Shown piece by piece: positions 1-9,572 of a stretch of 58,939 nucleotides of DNA. Both the position numbers and the translations under genes were made by a program. This DNA is from a bacterium (GTDB lineage: Bacteria; Bacillota_I; Bacilli_A; RF39; UBA660), in NCBI GenBank assembly GCA_014846175.1, contig RKAV01000041.1:1-58939 (forward strand), in the 5' to 3' direction. Position 1 is the stretch's first letter. Every line of letters begins with the position of its first letter. The notes beneath the pieces are model-generated. The model was not told the origin of the DNA, ran no database searches, and saw only the letters and a program-made list of their open reading frames with translations.

Positions 1-419
1 ATCTTTATCTTATAAGTTAATGTTTTATTTTGATTAACTGATACTCCTGTAGTACTTGGGATAGTTGGACTATCAGAAGTGTAACCTATTTGAATAGTAT
101 TATCTGATAGATTATAGTAATAAATAGAGTTTTTAACTGTTCTATCATTAGTATTTGTTACTGTTAGAGTTATTGTATCACTATCTGTTGTTGGAGTGTA
201 TGTTAATACTCCTTGACCTGCAATAGTTACTGAGTTTGTTCCTATTGCTACAGTACCATATAAGTTACCTGTTACTACACTATATTTTTGTACTCCTTGT
301 ACTGTAAACCAAGCATAAGAGAAGTATCCTGCCATCATTAAAGCGCTTATTCCTAAGAGAATAAATATATAAGCTGTAGATATATTAGTAGTTGCTAACT
401 TCTTAAATAATCTTTTCAT
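1..419 (-). CDS. Surface/exported protein with N-terminal signal anchor (partial, 5' end only)
   Basis: This is the first 139 codons of a gene cut off by the window edge. The ATG at 419 is preceded by an AAAGGGATG ribosome binding site. The start is basic (MKRLFKKL), then a hydrophobic segment at about residues 12-33 ending in YAWFTVQ, then a Thr/Ser/Asn-rich, beta-strand-like stretch with no recognisable catalytic motif. The hydrophobic N terminus followed by AWFT resembles the exported SipW/TasA-like or repeat-containing surface proteins common in uncultured Firmicutes, but this is inference. It is probably a secreted or membrane-anchored surface protein. The remaining sequence would be needed to name it. 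Confidence 0.6.
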   Translation of the reverse strand, partial: MKRLFKKLATTNISTAYIFILLGISALMMAGYFSYAWFTVQGVQKYSVVTGNLYGTVAIGTNSVTIAGQGVLTYTPTTDSDTITLTVTNTNDRTVKNSIYYYNLSDNTIQIGYTSDSPTIPSTTGVSVNQNKTLTYKIK

Positions 420-438
420 AAAATCATCCCTTTAGTAT

Positions 439-447
439 ATAATATCA
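439..447 (-). promoter_or_regulatory. Extended -10 promoter of the partial surface gene
   Basis: Read on the minus strand, TGA-TATTAT forms an extended -10 element about 20 bases upstream of the ATG at 419. No good -35 is visible. It would start transcription just after the trmK gene. Confidence 0.4.
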
Positions 448-477
448 CAAAAATGCCTGGTAAAAAATAAAAAAATA

Positions 478-1137
478 TTAACAGACTTCTATTAAATATT
501 TTTTATTCTTTTCTAATTCTTCTTTCTTTTCTTTTGATAAAGTATTATTTAATAATAAATTATTTATCTTTAATAATTCATTTCTATAGTATTTCTTTAT
601 AAGTTGATTATTCTTAGTCATTAGTATTGGACCTAGATATAGTTCTTTAGATGAATAGTTTATAGTTCCTTTAGAGAATAATAAAATATGATATATTTTA
701 TTATTCTCTTCTACTAATTCTTCATCTTTTAAATAATAACCTAACTTAGTAATAGTCTCTCTTACTTCCTTTACAAAGTTATTAGGTGATAAGATGATAG
801 TTTTAATATTAGTAAGATTAGATTTATTATCTATAAACATTTTATTTATAGTTAAACCACCCATCCCTGTTATAGTTATAGTATCTATTTTATCATTAAG
901 AGAATTAAGTCCATCTGCTTTTATTAGTTCTATTCTATTAGTTAATTTATAGTAGTTTATATTTTCTTTGGCTTGATTTAAAGGACCTGTTTTATTATCA
1001 GAAGCATAAACAAAAGGAAAGTTTTTATCTCTTAATAAGTAGATAGATAATTTTGCATGATCACACCCTATATCAAGAGGAATACTTCCCTTATCAATAT
1101 AATCTCCAACTAGTTTTAAACGTTTATTTATTTTCAT
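478..1137 (-). CDS. trmK: tRNA (adenine-22-N1)-methyltransferase TrmK
   Basis: SAM-dependent Rossmann methyltransferase of 219 aa that methylates N1 of A22 in bacterial tRNAs. The SAM-binding motif LDIGCDHAKL is at about residues 21-30. ADGL and TGMGG follow, then LSPNN, all typical of the TrmK/YqfN family (COG2384). The Bacillus protein is of similar length. The ATG shares its first base with the last base of the sigA stop (TAATG), so the genes are translationally coupled. The sigA-trmK order is the usual Firmicutes arrangement, which supports the call. The gene lies at the 3' end of the dnaG-sigA operon; no clear hairpin terminator was found after it. Confidence 0.9.
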   Translation of the reverse strand: MKINKRLKLVGDYIDKGSIPLDIGCDHAKLSIYLLRDKNFPFVYASDNKTGPLNQAKENINYYKLTNRIELIKADGLNSLNDKIDTITITGMGGLTINKMFIDNKSNLTNIKTIILSPNNFVKEVRETITKLGYYLKDEELVEENNKIYHILLFSKGTINYSSKELYLGPILMTKNNQLIKKYYRNELLKINNLLLNNTLSKEKKEELEKNKKYLIEVC

Positions 1138-2231
1138 TAATCTGTTAAAAAATCCTTTAACTTACGTGATCTAGATGGATGTCTTAATTTTCTTAAAGCT
1201 TTTGCTTCTATTTGTCTAATTCTTTCTCTTGTAACACCAAATATTTGTCCTACTTCTTCAAGAGTTCTACATTGTCCATCATCTAGTCCAAAACGAAGTC
1301 TTAATACTTTTTCTTCCCTATCAGTTAATGTTAATAAAACTCCTGCTAGTTCTTCTTTTAATAATTCTTCAGTTGCATATTCTTCTGGACTAACAGTTCT
1401 CTCATCTCTTATAAAGTCTCCTAAATGAGAATCATCTTCTTCTCCAATTGGTGTTTCAAGTGAAACTGGATCTTGACTTATTTTATATACTTCTCTTACT
1501 TTATCAACTGAAATTCCTAATTTATTAGCTAATTCTTCATCAGTTGGTTCTCTATTTAAGTCTTGGGTTAGTTGACGTTGTACACGAGCAAGTTTATTAA
1601 TTGTTTCAACCATGTGTACAGGAACACGAATAGTTCTTGCTTGATCTGCTAATGCTCTTGTTATTGCTTGTCTAATCCACCAAGTTGCATAGGTTGAAAA
1701 CTTATACCCTTTTTCTGGATCAAACTTATCAACTGCTTTCATAAGTCCAATATTTCCTTCTTGAATAAGGTCTAGAAAAAGCATACCACGTCCAACATAA
1801 CGCTTAGCAATAGAAACAACTAGACGTAAGTTTGATTCTGCTAATATTCTTTTAGCTTCCTCATCACCTTCAAGGGCACGACGAGCATATTCAAATTCTT
1901 CATCAGAATTAAGTAGCGGTATTCTACCTATTTCTTTTAAATACATTCTAACTGGATCATTTATCTTAATATCTTTAGATAAAGTAATATTTTCAACTAA
2001 TGTATCTTCTGTTATTTCTTCACCACTTGCTTCTTCATCATTTGAATCTTCACTTACTATTTCAATACCAGCATCTACTAAGCTATTATATAAATCATCA
2101 AGACTATCACTATCTAGTTCTAATCCTTTTAATTCATTAGCCATTTCTTCATAAGTAATAAACCCCTTTGCACTACCCTTTTTTAAAAGACTTTCTTTTC
2201 TTTCTCCTATAGTTTTAATTTCATTTACCAT
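1137..2231 (-). CDS. sigA: RNA polymerase primary sigma factor SigA (RpoD)
   Basis: Housekeeping sigma-70 factor. After an acidic N-terminal region 1.1, region 1.2 begins at NDPVRMYLKEIG, region 2 contains the core-binding and -10-recognising stretch (AKRYVGRGMLFLDLIQEGN, then YATWWIRQAI), region 3 follows, and region 4 ends with the helix-turn-helix TLEEVGQIFGVTRERIRQIE that reads the -35. I place the start at the ATG at 2231 (364 aa): GGGGAG sits seven bases upstream, whereas the alternative TTG at 2246 lies on that same site. The gene overlaps the end of dnaG by 11 bases, as expected for the conserved dnaG-sigA operon. The consensus promoters seen across this window fit such a factor. Confidence 0.97.
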   Translation of the reverse strand: MVNEIKTIGERKESLLKKGSAKGFITYEEMANELKGLELDSDSLDDLYNSLVDAGIEIVSEDSNDEEASGEEITEDTLVENITLSKDIKINDPVRMYLKEIGRIPLLNSDEEFEYARRALEGDEEAKRILAESNLRLVVSIAKRYVGRGMLFLDLIQEGNIGLMKAVDKFDPEKGYKFSTYATWWIRQAITRALADQARTIRVPVHMVETINKLARVQRQLTQDLNREPTDEELANKLGISVDKVREVYKISQDPVSLETPIGEEDDSHLGDFIRDERTVSPEEYATEELLKEELAGVLLTLTDREEKVLRLRFGLDDGQCRTLEEVGQIFGVTRERIRQIEAKALRKLRHPSRSRKLKDFLTD

Positions 2232-3960
2232 TTTGTTTCTCCCCAATTCTTAATTTTCTTACCTCTTCTGCAATCTTTGCTTGTTCTAATGGATCAACAG
2301 TATCTATTAATTTCTTATTTAATCTTTTGATTTGTTGTTTTCTACTATAATCTAGAATAACACTTGTATAATCAGAAATATCTTTTTTACTTACTTCCTT
2401 TTTTAAAGGATAAGATCCAATTTGTGATAAGAGTTTCAATAATTCCTCATTTGTACCAAGATAAGTATAAAAGTCAGCCCAATTTATAAAACCATTAGTT
2501 CTATAATAAGCTACTATCTCACTTTCTAATAATCTTAATTTATCAGTAGGAAAAACCAAATGTGCTTCTTCCACTTCTTCTATTACCCAAGGTAAATCAA
2601 TCATATAGGAAAGTAGTGCATAACTAGCTTTTTGATACTTATCTAGTTTTTCAGTGGGTGTCTTAGTTTCCATAATCTTTAAAGATTTAATCTCTTTTTT
2701 GCCTCTTAATTCCTGAAAACTTTTTTCCAAGGTATTATACCCTATTTCAAAGTTTTTTGCAAGGTCTTTTAAGATTATTTCTATTCTTATTGGATCTTCT
2801 ATTTCTTTTGTTTCTTCTAAAACTTTATGAATGTAGTCTGCTTTTTCTTCACTACTAGCAAAATTAACCTTACTTTTTAATCTTTTAATCTTATAATCTT
2901 TAAAGTAAATAGCACTATTAATTAAACTTATAAAAGCATCTTTTCCCTTTGTTAAAAGAAAACTATCTGGATCATCTGCTTCTGGTAATTCTATTACTTT
3001 AACTTCTATTCCTGCTTCTTGAAATAAGTTTCCTGCTGATAATGTAGCTTTTTGTCCTGCTTCATCACCATCAAAACATAGAATTATATTTAATGATAAT
3101 CTTTTTATATTATTAATATGGTCTTTAGTAAGAGCTGTTCCCATAGTAGCAATTGTATTATCAAAACCAAAAATACTAGCTCTTATAACATCCATAAAGC
3201 CTTCCATAATAATGATATTCTTACTAACTCTTACTGCTTCTTTAGCGATATGATAGTGATATAATAGTTTCCCTTTTTTAAATATTTCTGTTTCTTTCGT
3301 ATTTAAATATTTATTTTGTTTCCCACTAGTAATAATTCTTCCACTAAATCCTATCACTCTACCATTTAAGTCATGTAAAGGAAACATCAATCTATTATGA
3401 TATAAATCATTATTACCACTGCTTAATCCTACTTGGTTAAGTAAGTCTATTTGATAACCTTTATTTATTAAAAGGTTAGTTAAATTATTATTATCTAGTG
3501 ACCACCCAAGTTCAAACTTCTTAATAGTTTCTTCATCTATATTTCTATTTTCTAAATATTTTCTAGCATCTTTACCCATCGTACTCATCAAGTTATTCTG
3601 ATAATATTTTAAAGCTAGATTATATATTAGATACCATTTATCATATTTAGTTACTTTCTTTTCTTCATGATAACCTACTAAAGGAATACCTACTCTATCT
3701 GCTAATTCTTTTAATACTTCTCTAAATTCTTTATGTTCATAATCCATTAAAAAGTTAAAAACATTACCAGTAGCATGACAAGAAAAACAAGTATATATTT
3801 GTTTTTCTCTTGATACACTCATAGAAGGGTTAGTATCATCATGAAAAGGACATACACCAAAGTAGTTTTTACCACGAGCAACAAGAGGGATTTTTTCACT
3901 AATGATATCAACTATATCATTCTTTTGTCTAATTTCTTTTATGATATCTTGTTGATTCAT
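2221..3960 (-). CDS. dnaG: DNA primase DnaG
   Basis: Makes the RNA primers for DNA replication. The N-terminal CHC2 zinc-binding domain shows Cys37, His40, Cys58 and Cys61. The catalytic core with its TOPRIM fold follows, with EGFMD as the acidic glutamate motif and CFDGDEAG as the DxD motif. The C-terminal part (from about residue 430) is the less conserved helicase-interacting region. At 579 aa it is near the normal length for Firmicutes. It has a GGGAGGGA ribosome binding site, ends in TGA and overlaps the sigA start. It lies 15 bases after yqeH in one operon. Confidence 0.96.
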   Translation of the reverse strand: MNQQDIIKEIRQKNDIVDIISEKIPLVARGKNYFGVCPFHDDTNPSMSVSREKQIYTCFSCHATGNVFNFLMDYEHKEFREVLKELADRVGIPLVGYHEEKKVTKYDKWYLIYNLALKYYQNNLMSTMGKDARKYLENRNIDEETIKKFELGWSLDNNNLTNLLINKGYQIDLLNQVGLSSGNNDLYHNRLMFPLHDLNGRVIGFSGRIITSGKQNKYLNTKETEIFKKGKLLYHYHIAKEAVRVSKNIIIMEGFMDVIRASIFGFDNTIATMGTALTKDHINNIKRLSLNIILCFDGDEAGQKATLSAGNLFQEAGIEVKVIELPEADDPDSFLLTKGKDAFISLINSAIYFKDYKIKRLKSKVNFASSEEKADYIHKVLEETKEIEDPIRIEIILKDLAKNFEIGYNTLEKSFQELRGKKEIKSLKIMETKTPTEKLDKYQKASYALLSYMIDLPWVIEEVEEAHLVFPTDKLRLLESEIVAYYRTNGFINWADFYTYLGTNEELLKLLSQIGSYPLKKEVSKKDISDYTSVILDYSRKQQIKRLNKKLIDTVDPLEQAKIAEEVRKLRIGEKQNGK

Positions 3961-3975
3961 TATTATCCCTCCCTT

Positions 3976-4983
3976 CTATATTAAATTTTTTCTTGTATAA
4001 CTTGTAACATTTGGATAAGTATAAATATCAACAGTTCCTTGATTAACCATCTTGATAAATCCTAATCCATTAATACATAAATCTTCATCATATTTTATTT
4101 GATGCGTAGTCTTTCCCATCTCTTCTTTTAAATCCATTCTTTTACTAGCTATCTTTTTAATTTTTAAATCATTAGACATGTAAAAAGTAAAACTATTTTT
4201 TTCTCCACTTGTATAATCAATTCTTAATAAGTTATCTACTAAAATACTTTGACCTTTCTTAACTTGATAAGTCTTAGGTTTAATCTCTTTTCTAGGACTT
4301 ATTTTCTTTAAAACATTTTTATCAACTACATTAACTATACTACCCTTATCTACTAACCCTGGTGTATCTATTAAGGTTAGATAATCATTAAGTTCTATTC
4401 TAACTGTACTTAAAGTAGTAGCAGGCAGTGGTGAAATAGTTAATTCTTCAGTATTATCTGAATAATTAGAAATTAATTTATTAATTAAGGTACTCTTACC
4501 AGCATTAGTATGCCCTACTACATATACATCTTTACTTGTTTGATATAATTTAATTTGTTTTAATAAATAATCAATATTTTGATTTTTTTCTACACTGATA
4601 ACTATTATTTTTTCAAAAGGTATACCCATATTATTAAAGTAATCAAGTATTTTATTTTCTTTAACTGACTTTGGTAAAACATCTTTTTTATTTAAGACTA
4701 ATATCATTTTATTAGGAATATATTTTCTAATCTCTTCAAAGTCTTTTTCTATATTTAGTAAATCTGCTATATATAGAACTAAGTCTTTAGTCTCTCCTAC
4801 TTTTTTTAATATATCTATATATTCATCATTACTTTTAGTAACTACTTGATAATCACCATAATTCTTTATTCTAAAGCATCTTTGACAATAGTCTTGATCT
4901 AAATTAACACTATAACCTTCTTGTAGAACATTCTCATCTTGCAGTTTAACCCCACAACCTTTACAGTATTTTTCATCATTCAT
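3976..4983 (-). CDS. yqeH: Ribosome biogenesis GTPase YqeH
   Basis: Circularly permuted GTPase needed for assembly of the small ribosomal subunit. An N-terminal zinc finger shows Cys7, Cys10, Cys33 and Cys36. The G motifs come in permuted order: NKKD (G4) near residue 98, then the P-loop GHTNAGKST near residue 157, then DTPG (G3). The 335-aa length is slightly below that of the Bacillus protein. It overlaps yqeG by eight bases and is followed closely by dnaG, giving a yqeG-yqeH-dnaG-sigA order. In B. subtilis yqeG and yqeH are also neighbours, which supports both assignments. Confidence 0.93.
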   Translation of the reverse strand: MNDEKYCKGCGVKLQDENVLQEGYSVNLDQDYCQRCFRIKNYGDYQVVTKSNDEYIDILKKVGETKDLVLYIADLLNIEKDFEEIRKYIPNKMILVLNKKDVLPKSVKENKILDYFNNMGIPFEKIIVISVEKNQNIDYLLKQIKLYQTSKDVYVVGHTNAGKSTLINKLISNYSDNTEELTISPLPATTLSTVRIELNDYLTLIDTPGLVDKGSIVNVVDKNVLKKISPRKEIKPKTYQVKKGQSILVDNLLRIDYTSGEKNSFTFYMSNDLKIKKIASKRMDLKEEMGKTTHQIKYDEDLCINGLGFIKMVNQGTVDIYTYPNVTSYTRKNLI

Positions 4984-5500
4984 AATAGTATTTTCCTTTC
5001 TCTAATATTTTATATTCAGCCATTTTTTTCAGTATTCTTTTTTCTAAAAATCTATTAATACTAGTTATTTTAAATTCTTTATTAGATATTTTATCTACTA
5101 GTATTGTTTTTATATTTAGTTTTTTTGCTAATAACATATCAGTCATATACTGATCTCCTATTAAGAATACATTTTCTTTTGTTAAGTTATTTTCTTTAAG
5201 TAATTTTTTCATCTTTCTAGTATTTGGTTTTAATGCTAAGTAATAGTATTTAATACCTAACTTATCTCCAAACTGTTTAACTCTTTTTTTAGGACTATTA
5301 GAAAGAATAAAAAGATTAAAGTCTTTTTCTAAAGTCTTAAAGTATTTAATTACTTGCTCATTTGGATAATTTTCAGTGGTCATTGCTATTGTATTATCAA
5401 GATCAAATACTAAGGCTTTCACCCCTTGTTTCTTTAGTTTTAAAACAGGTATTTGATAAATATCTTTTATATAGATGTTAGGTCTATAATATTTTTTCAT
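4976..5500 (-). CDS. yqeG: YqeG family HAD-IIIA phosphatase
   Basis: HAD-superfamily phosphatase of 174 aa. Motif I is FDLDNT near residue 32, motif II is LSNS near residue 66, and the acidic motif III is IGDQYMTD. Family members include the phosphatidylglycerophosphate phosphatases (Gep4/PgpP type), so dephosphorylation of a lipid or nucleotide is possible, but the substrate cannot be read from the sequence. The ribosome binding site AGAGGTG precedes the ATG. The stop codon TGA overlaps the start region of yqeH, indicating translational coupling. Confidence 0.88.
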   Translation of the reverse strand: MKKYYRPNIYIKDIYQIPVLKLKKQGVKALVFDLDNTIAMTTENYPNEQVIKYFKTLEKDFNLFILSNSPKKRVKQFGDKLGIKYYYLALKPNTRKMKKLLKENNLTKENVFLIGDQYMTDMLLAKKLNIKTILVDKISNKEFKITSINRFLEKRILKKMAEYKILEKGKYYYE

Positions 5501-5510
5501 CTATTCACCT

Positions 5511-6911
5511 CTAATTATTAACTCTTTGTTTTATCATTTTAGTTCCTGGTGTTATCTTATCAAAATGATAACCATGTTCTTTACCATATTTAATAATTTG
5601 TCTTAAAGCATCTCTTGTATATGGTTTTATATCATGCATTAATACCATATTAGTTCTATCTTTTGATAAATTTCTTGTAACTTGATTTATAATACTTCCT
5701 GAATCTTTATATTCACCTGCATCACCACTAGATATATTCCAATCATAGTAGTAATATCCTTTTTCTATTACTTCGTTAGTTAAAGTAGACATTATTCCTT
5801 CTTGATAGTGTCTACTAATAGTATTACTACTACCTCCTGGGAATCTAATAATTCTACTATCATAACCAGTAATAGCTGCTACTCTATCATGAACTTTAGT
5901 TAAATCATTAAAATAAGCATCTACTGATTGATAGACTGTCTTATAATCATGAGAAAAAGTATGTAATGCCACCGTATGTCCTTCATCATATTCTCTTTTG
6001 ATTAAATCATCTGGTCCATTACCAGTTACAAAGAAAGTAGCTTTTACATTTTCTTCTTTTAAAATATCTAAAATAACATTAGTAGTACCATAATGTGGTC
6101 CATCATCAAAGGTTAAATAGATAGTACCTGGACTATCTCTTCTTACCATTTTAACTGTTCTTTTAGTTTCTGTTTTATTATGAAATTTATCTTCTACTGT
6201 ATAAGTTATTACTTGATCACTACTACTATTAGTATCAATACTACCACTAGTTATAACCATTCCTGTTATATCACCATCACAATTATCAATTGCTTTAAAC
6301 CCTGGTTCAACATAAGGTTCTCCTATATAGGAAAATACTATATCTCCACCAGTTAACTCAATCTTTGGAGCTTCCTTATCTCCTATTTCTATAGTTCTTT
6401 TAACACTAGTCTTATTATGAGCCTTATCTTCTACTTCATAAGTAATAGTATCTTTATCTTTTACTACTTTTACTTTCTTAGTTAAATCACCATCTATATT
6501 ATCAATCGCTTTATACCCTAATTCTTTATATTTACTATTAGGGCAAATATAAGTTTTTTTATCTCCTTCTAAAGTAATAACAGGGCTTTCTAAATCTTTA
6601 ACTTCTACTTTTCTTTTAGTACTAACAGTAATAAAAGGTCCTTTTACTTTATAAGTTAAGTAATATATACCATCTTTTTTATTATTAATCTTACCGGTTA
6701 CTTTTACTTTATCAGTTAAGTTATCAAAAATATAATTAGCTTGATATCCTGGTTCTTTATATTCACTATTTATATTTAACATAACAGTTGTTTTACCTTT
6801 TAGATTGATTCTTGGAATCAATAGAAAAAAGATAGAGATTATAACTACCAACATTATAAGAATGATAAGAACTATTTTTCGTTTCCAATTTGATTTATTA
6901 ACTTTTTCCAT
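5511..6911 (-). CDS. Membrane-anchored polysaccharide deacetylase with Ig-like repeats
   Basis: Envelope enzyme of 466 aa predicted to remove N-acetyl groups from a cell-wall glycan, probably peptidoglycan. A cytoplasmic basic end is followed by one transmembrane segment (about 13-33). Three bacterial Ig-like (DUF5011-type) repeats come next, at about 37-103, 108-175 and 182-255, each with a GYKA/PGF-type core and a xVxD-turn. The C-terminal NodB domain carries TFDDGP with Asp269/Asp270 and HTFSH with His317 and His321 for metal, plus RFPGGSS and LMHD. It lies ten bases upstream of yqeG and probably starts the operon. PgdA/PdaA-type function is inference. Confidence 0.88.
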   Translation of the reverse strand: MEKVNKSNWKRKIVLIILIMLVVIISIFFLLIPRINLKGKTTVMLNINSEYKEPGYQANYIFDNLTDKVKVTGKINNKKDGIYYLTYKVKGPFITVSTKRKVEVKDLESPVITLEGDKKTYICPNSKYKELGYKAIDNIDGDLTKKVKVVKDKDTITYEVEDKAHNKTSVKRTIEIGDKEAPKIELTGGDIVFSYIGEPYVEPGFKAIDNCDGDITGMVITSGSIDTNSSSDQVITYTVEDKFHNKTETKRTVKMVRRDSPGTIYLTFDDGPHYGTTNVILDILKEENVKATFFVTGNGPDDLIKREYDEGHTVALHTFSHDYKTVYQSVDAYFNDLTKVHDRVAAITGYDSRIIRFPGGSSNTISRHYQEGIMSTLTNEVIEKGYYYYDWNISSGDAGEYKDSGSIINQVTRNLSKDRTNMVLMHDIKPYTRDALRQIIKYGKEHGYHFDKITPGTKMIKQRVNN

Positions 6912-6933
6912 AGTGCCTCTTTCCAGTTACTAT

Positions 6934-6942
6934 ATTATAACA
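6934..6942 (-). promoter_or_regulatory. Extended -10 promoter of the deacetylase-yqeG-dnaG-sigA operon
   Basis: On the minus strand TGT-TATAAT is a perfect -10 with the TGn extension, about 22 bases before the ATG at 6911. A second extended -10 (TGG-TATAAT) lies further upstream at 6981-6989. The two may be alternative starts for this essential operon. Confidence 0.5.
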
Positions 6943-7017
6943 TAACTAATATTTTTTTAAAACAATAAACTTCACTAATTATTATACCACAGTAGTATAA
7001 GTTTTAAACCAAGATAA

Positions 7018-7047
7018 AAGTTCTTCTAACAAGTATTAGAAGAACTT
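7018..7047 (-). terminator. Intrinsic terminator after the 7053-7367 gene
   Basis: A perfect 12-bp stem (7018-7029 with 7036-7047) with a six-base loop, followed on the minus strand by TTTAT. It separates the ldh-side genes from the sigA operon. Confidence 0.75.
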
Positions 7048-7052
7048 CTAGT

Positions 7053-7367
7053 TTAGTTCTTTTTATTCTTGATTAACTTAATAACTTCACTATAGTTAAT
7101 AACTGCAACTACAATTAATGATACTTGTAAAATTAAAACTATTATAGCAAATATACTTCCATCTTTTAAAGAATTGATTAAATAATTTAATTCATTAACA
7201 TTTAATCTTCTTGCTAAAAATATAATTGAAGTTATTACTACTAATAGTATATAAACTAAACTACTAATACACTTCTTCCACTTTTTTGCTCTAAAAAACT
7301 TATAACATGTAACACAAACTATTGCTACTAATAAACATAAAACTACTAAATATATAAAATTAACCAT
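7053..7367 (-). CDS. Small three-helix membrane protein, unknown function
   Basis: Hydrophobic protein of 104 aa with three predicted membrane helices (about 3-25, 34-54 and 72-92) joined by short basic loops (KFFRAKKWKK, ARRL) and ending in KLIKNKKN. I recognise no family. It has a strong AGGAGG site and starts nine bases downstream of the dehydrogenase gene, so it is probably co-transcribed with it. A strong terminator follows. Membrane topology is the only thing the sequence supports. Confidence 0.6.
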   Translation of the reverse strand: MVNFIYLVVLCLLVAIVCVTCYKFFRAKKWKKCISSLVYILLVVITSIIFLARRLNVNELNYLINSLKDGSIFAIIVLILQVSLIVVAVINYSEVIKLIKNKKN

Positions 7368-7376
7368 AATTTCCTC

Positions 7377-8294
7377 CTAATACAACTCTGGTGGTAATAC
7401 TTCATCTACTGCTTCTTTTAAGACTTTAGTAACCATTACTAATTGTTTTTCTTCTTCTTCATTTAATTTAACTGGTATTTGTTTTATGATACCCTCTTTT
7501 CCAATAACTACTGGGGTGGAAAAGTATAAATCATAATCACTTTGATAATTAGAAACAGAATAAATTTTCTTTTCATCATTTAATATAACTTTAGTTAGTT
7601 CTAAAAGACAACAACTAACACCATGTGATGTATAACCTTTAGCATTTACTATCATACCACCCATTTTCTTAGTAATAGAGGAAAACTCATCTTTCTCTTC
7701 TTTAGTTAAGTAATTCTTTAAAGATGACATAGCAATATTAGCATTATTATAATAAACAAATTGACTATTTCCATGTTCTCCTAATACATAAAGGTTAATA
7801 TCATTACTAGAAATATTTATCTTTTTACTAATTAAACTTTTTAATCTAATAGTATCTAACATAGTACCCGTACCAATTACTTTTTGATAAGGATAAGATA
7901 AATAAGTAGCTGTTAACTGACTTATCACATCTACTGGATTAGTAGCTACTAAGATAATACCATTAAATGAAGTATTAGCAATAGAATCAGTTACTTCTTT
8001 AACCATTTTACTAGCACCAGCTAAATCTTCTAACCTACTTTTCTTACTTTGGGGAAGTCCAAGTGTTAAGACACATATATCAGCATCATTTAAAGCTTGA
8101 TAATTTCCTATCTTAATTGTTAATGATGAATCTATTAAAGTCATTCCTTGTTCTAAATCAAGTATTTCTCCTTTTAATTTTTCTATATCTTTATCAATTA
8201 ATACTACTTCCCCACTAATAGATTTATCAAATACTAACTTTTCTAAATAAGATAATCCAACATGTCCTAACCCTATAATCACAATCTTAGCCAT
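7377..8294 (-). CDS. L-lactate / L-2-hydroxyacid dehydrogenase
   Basis: NAD-dependent LDH/MDH-family enzyme of 305 aa. The nucleotide-binding GLGHVG is at residues 8-13. The catalytic His174 lies in GEHGNSQ, the substrate-binding Arg150 in LDTIR and the loop Arg87 in SRLED. Gln82 sits at the specificity position that favours lactate-type over malate-type substrates. GTGTMLDT, GKGYTSHGV-like spacing and the active-site loop (one residue short) recall L-2-hydroxyisocaproate dehydrogenases, so the substrate may be lactate or a larger 2-oxoacid. With PFOR nearby it would serve fermentative NADH reoxidation. Confidence 0.85.
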   Translation of the reverse strand: MAKIVIIGLGHVGLSYLEKLVFDKSISGEVVLIDKDIEKLKGEILDLEQGMTLIDSSLTIKIGNYQALNDADICVLTLGLPQSKKSRLEDLAGASKMVKEVTDSIANTSFNGIILVATNPVDVISQLTATYLSYPYQKVIGTGTMLDTIRLKSLISKKINISSNDINLYVLGEHGNSQFVYYNNANIAMSSLKNYLTKEEKDEFSSITKKMGGMIVNAKGYTSHGVSCCLLELTKVILNDEKKIYSVSNYQSDYDLYFSTPVVIGKEGIIKQIPVKLNEEEEKQLVMVTKVLKEAVDEVLPPELY

Positions 8295-8297
8295 TTT

Positions 8298-9572
8298 TTA
8301 TTCTTCCTTTCTAAATACTTTTATAAATCTAGTCCATACCTTTTCATTAGAATAATTTAAAATACCTACTTTATATACTTTCATACCATATTTAATTAAT
8401 AAATATAAAAGACCAATTAATAAGATAATAGCTATTGATATATCTAATATACTTATCTCTCCCATTATATATAAAGTTGGTGCTAAAAGGCAAGATATTA
8501 ATGGTAGATAAGCTACTATTTTTAAGAAAGTACTACCTTGAAACATACCAGCCATAATTGCTAAATAATAACCTGCTAAAAGAATAAAAACAATAGGAGT
8601 TTGTAACTGTTGAAAGTCTTCGATATTAGTAGTCATGGAAGCAAGTATTCCAGCAAGTAATGAATATGCTAAGAATGATAATATGATAAGTACTAATAAG
8701 AATGGTAGTAATGATACTATATCGTTAATTAAACCACTAGTAGATAGACTATTCCAAATACTAGTTATCTCACTAGGTATATTTAAACTTCCATTTCTAC
8801 TACTAATAAGGAATGCTATTAAACCATAGAGAAATAGTAATAAAGCTTGTAATAAAACAAATAAGTTATTAGCTATTATCTTAGCTAAAAGATGTACTTT
8901 AGGACTTACATTAGAAATAATTATTTCCATACTTTTAGTTGTTTTCTCTTCACATATTTCCCCACCTACCATCTGTACTAGAAAAACAATTAACATAAAG
9001 AATGGTAGTATTAAACTAGGAAAAACTGTACTCATTAATAAACTCATATTCTCATCTTGATTATTCTTATCACTTAAAACTTCTCTTTTAATATCTATAT
9101 TAGTAGATAGTAAATCTAATGTATTGGCATCTAGATTTAATTTTTCTATAAGTACTTGTTGTTTAGTAGTATTTAATCCTTGATAAATAACTTGATATAC
9201 ACTACTATCTATCTTTTTATTACTAGTAACTTTAGCTTTTAATAAGTTATCAGTAAGATTAAGACTGATAAGTATCTCATCATCTTTTAGTTTTTTCTTT
9301 TCTTTATTAATACTATTTACTACTATTTTTTTATCTTCTAATGCAAAAGTATTAATATTATTTTTTAAATAAGGATAAGAGATATTAGTCTTATCATAAA
9401 CAAGTACTTTTAATGGTTTATCAAATTCTCCTCCAAAGAAAGTTATAATTGAGTTTAGATTAAATAGAGCAAATAAAGCAAGAGCAAGTATTATATTGAT
9501 AACAATAAACCATTTAGATTTTAACTTTTTATTAAAACTTATCTTCATAAGGTAGAAAAACTTTCTAGTCAT
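8298..9572 (-). CDS. ABC transporter permease, NatB type
   Basis: Membrane subunit of 424 aa. One transmembrane helix lies near the N terminus (about 20-40), then a large extracytoplasmic region to about residue 180, then five or six membrane helices in the C-terminal half, as in the NatB/ABC2 permeases that pair with NatA-type ATPases for Na+ or drug efflux. The conserved GGEICEEKTTKSMEIIISN stretch after the second helix is typical of this group. I choose the ATG at 9572 rather than the GTG at 9581 because AGGTG is correctly spaced before it. It overlaps the ATPase gene by eight bases. Substrate unknown. Confidence 0.82.
   Translation of the reverse strand: MTRKFFYLMKISFNKKLKSKWFIVINIILALALFALFNLNSIITFFGGEFDKPLKVLVYDKTNISYPYLKNNINTFALEDKKIVVNSINKEKKKLKDDEILISLNLTDNLLKAKVTSNKKIDSSVYQVIYQGLNTTKQQVLIEKLNLDANTLDLLSTNIDIKREVLSDKNNQDENMSLLMSTVFPSLILPFFMLIVFLVQMVGGEICEEKTTKSMEIIISNVSPKVHLLAKIIANNLFVLLQALLLFLYGLIAFLISSRNGSLNIPSEITSIWNSLSTSGLINDIVSLLPFLLVLIILSFLAYSLLAGILASMTTNIEDFQQLQTPIVFILLAGYYLAIMAGMFQGSTFLKIVAYLPLISCLLAPTLYIMGEISILDISIAIILLIGLLYLLIKYGMKVYKVGILNYSNEKVWTRFIKVFRKEE

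Noticed and set aside
8635..8829. Plus-strand frame inside natB
   Set aside because: It is antisense to a well-supported membrane protein gene, with no ribosome site and no domain; similar shadows inside nifJ, copA and htpG-region genes were ignored for the same reason.
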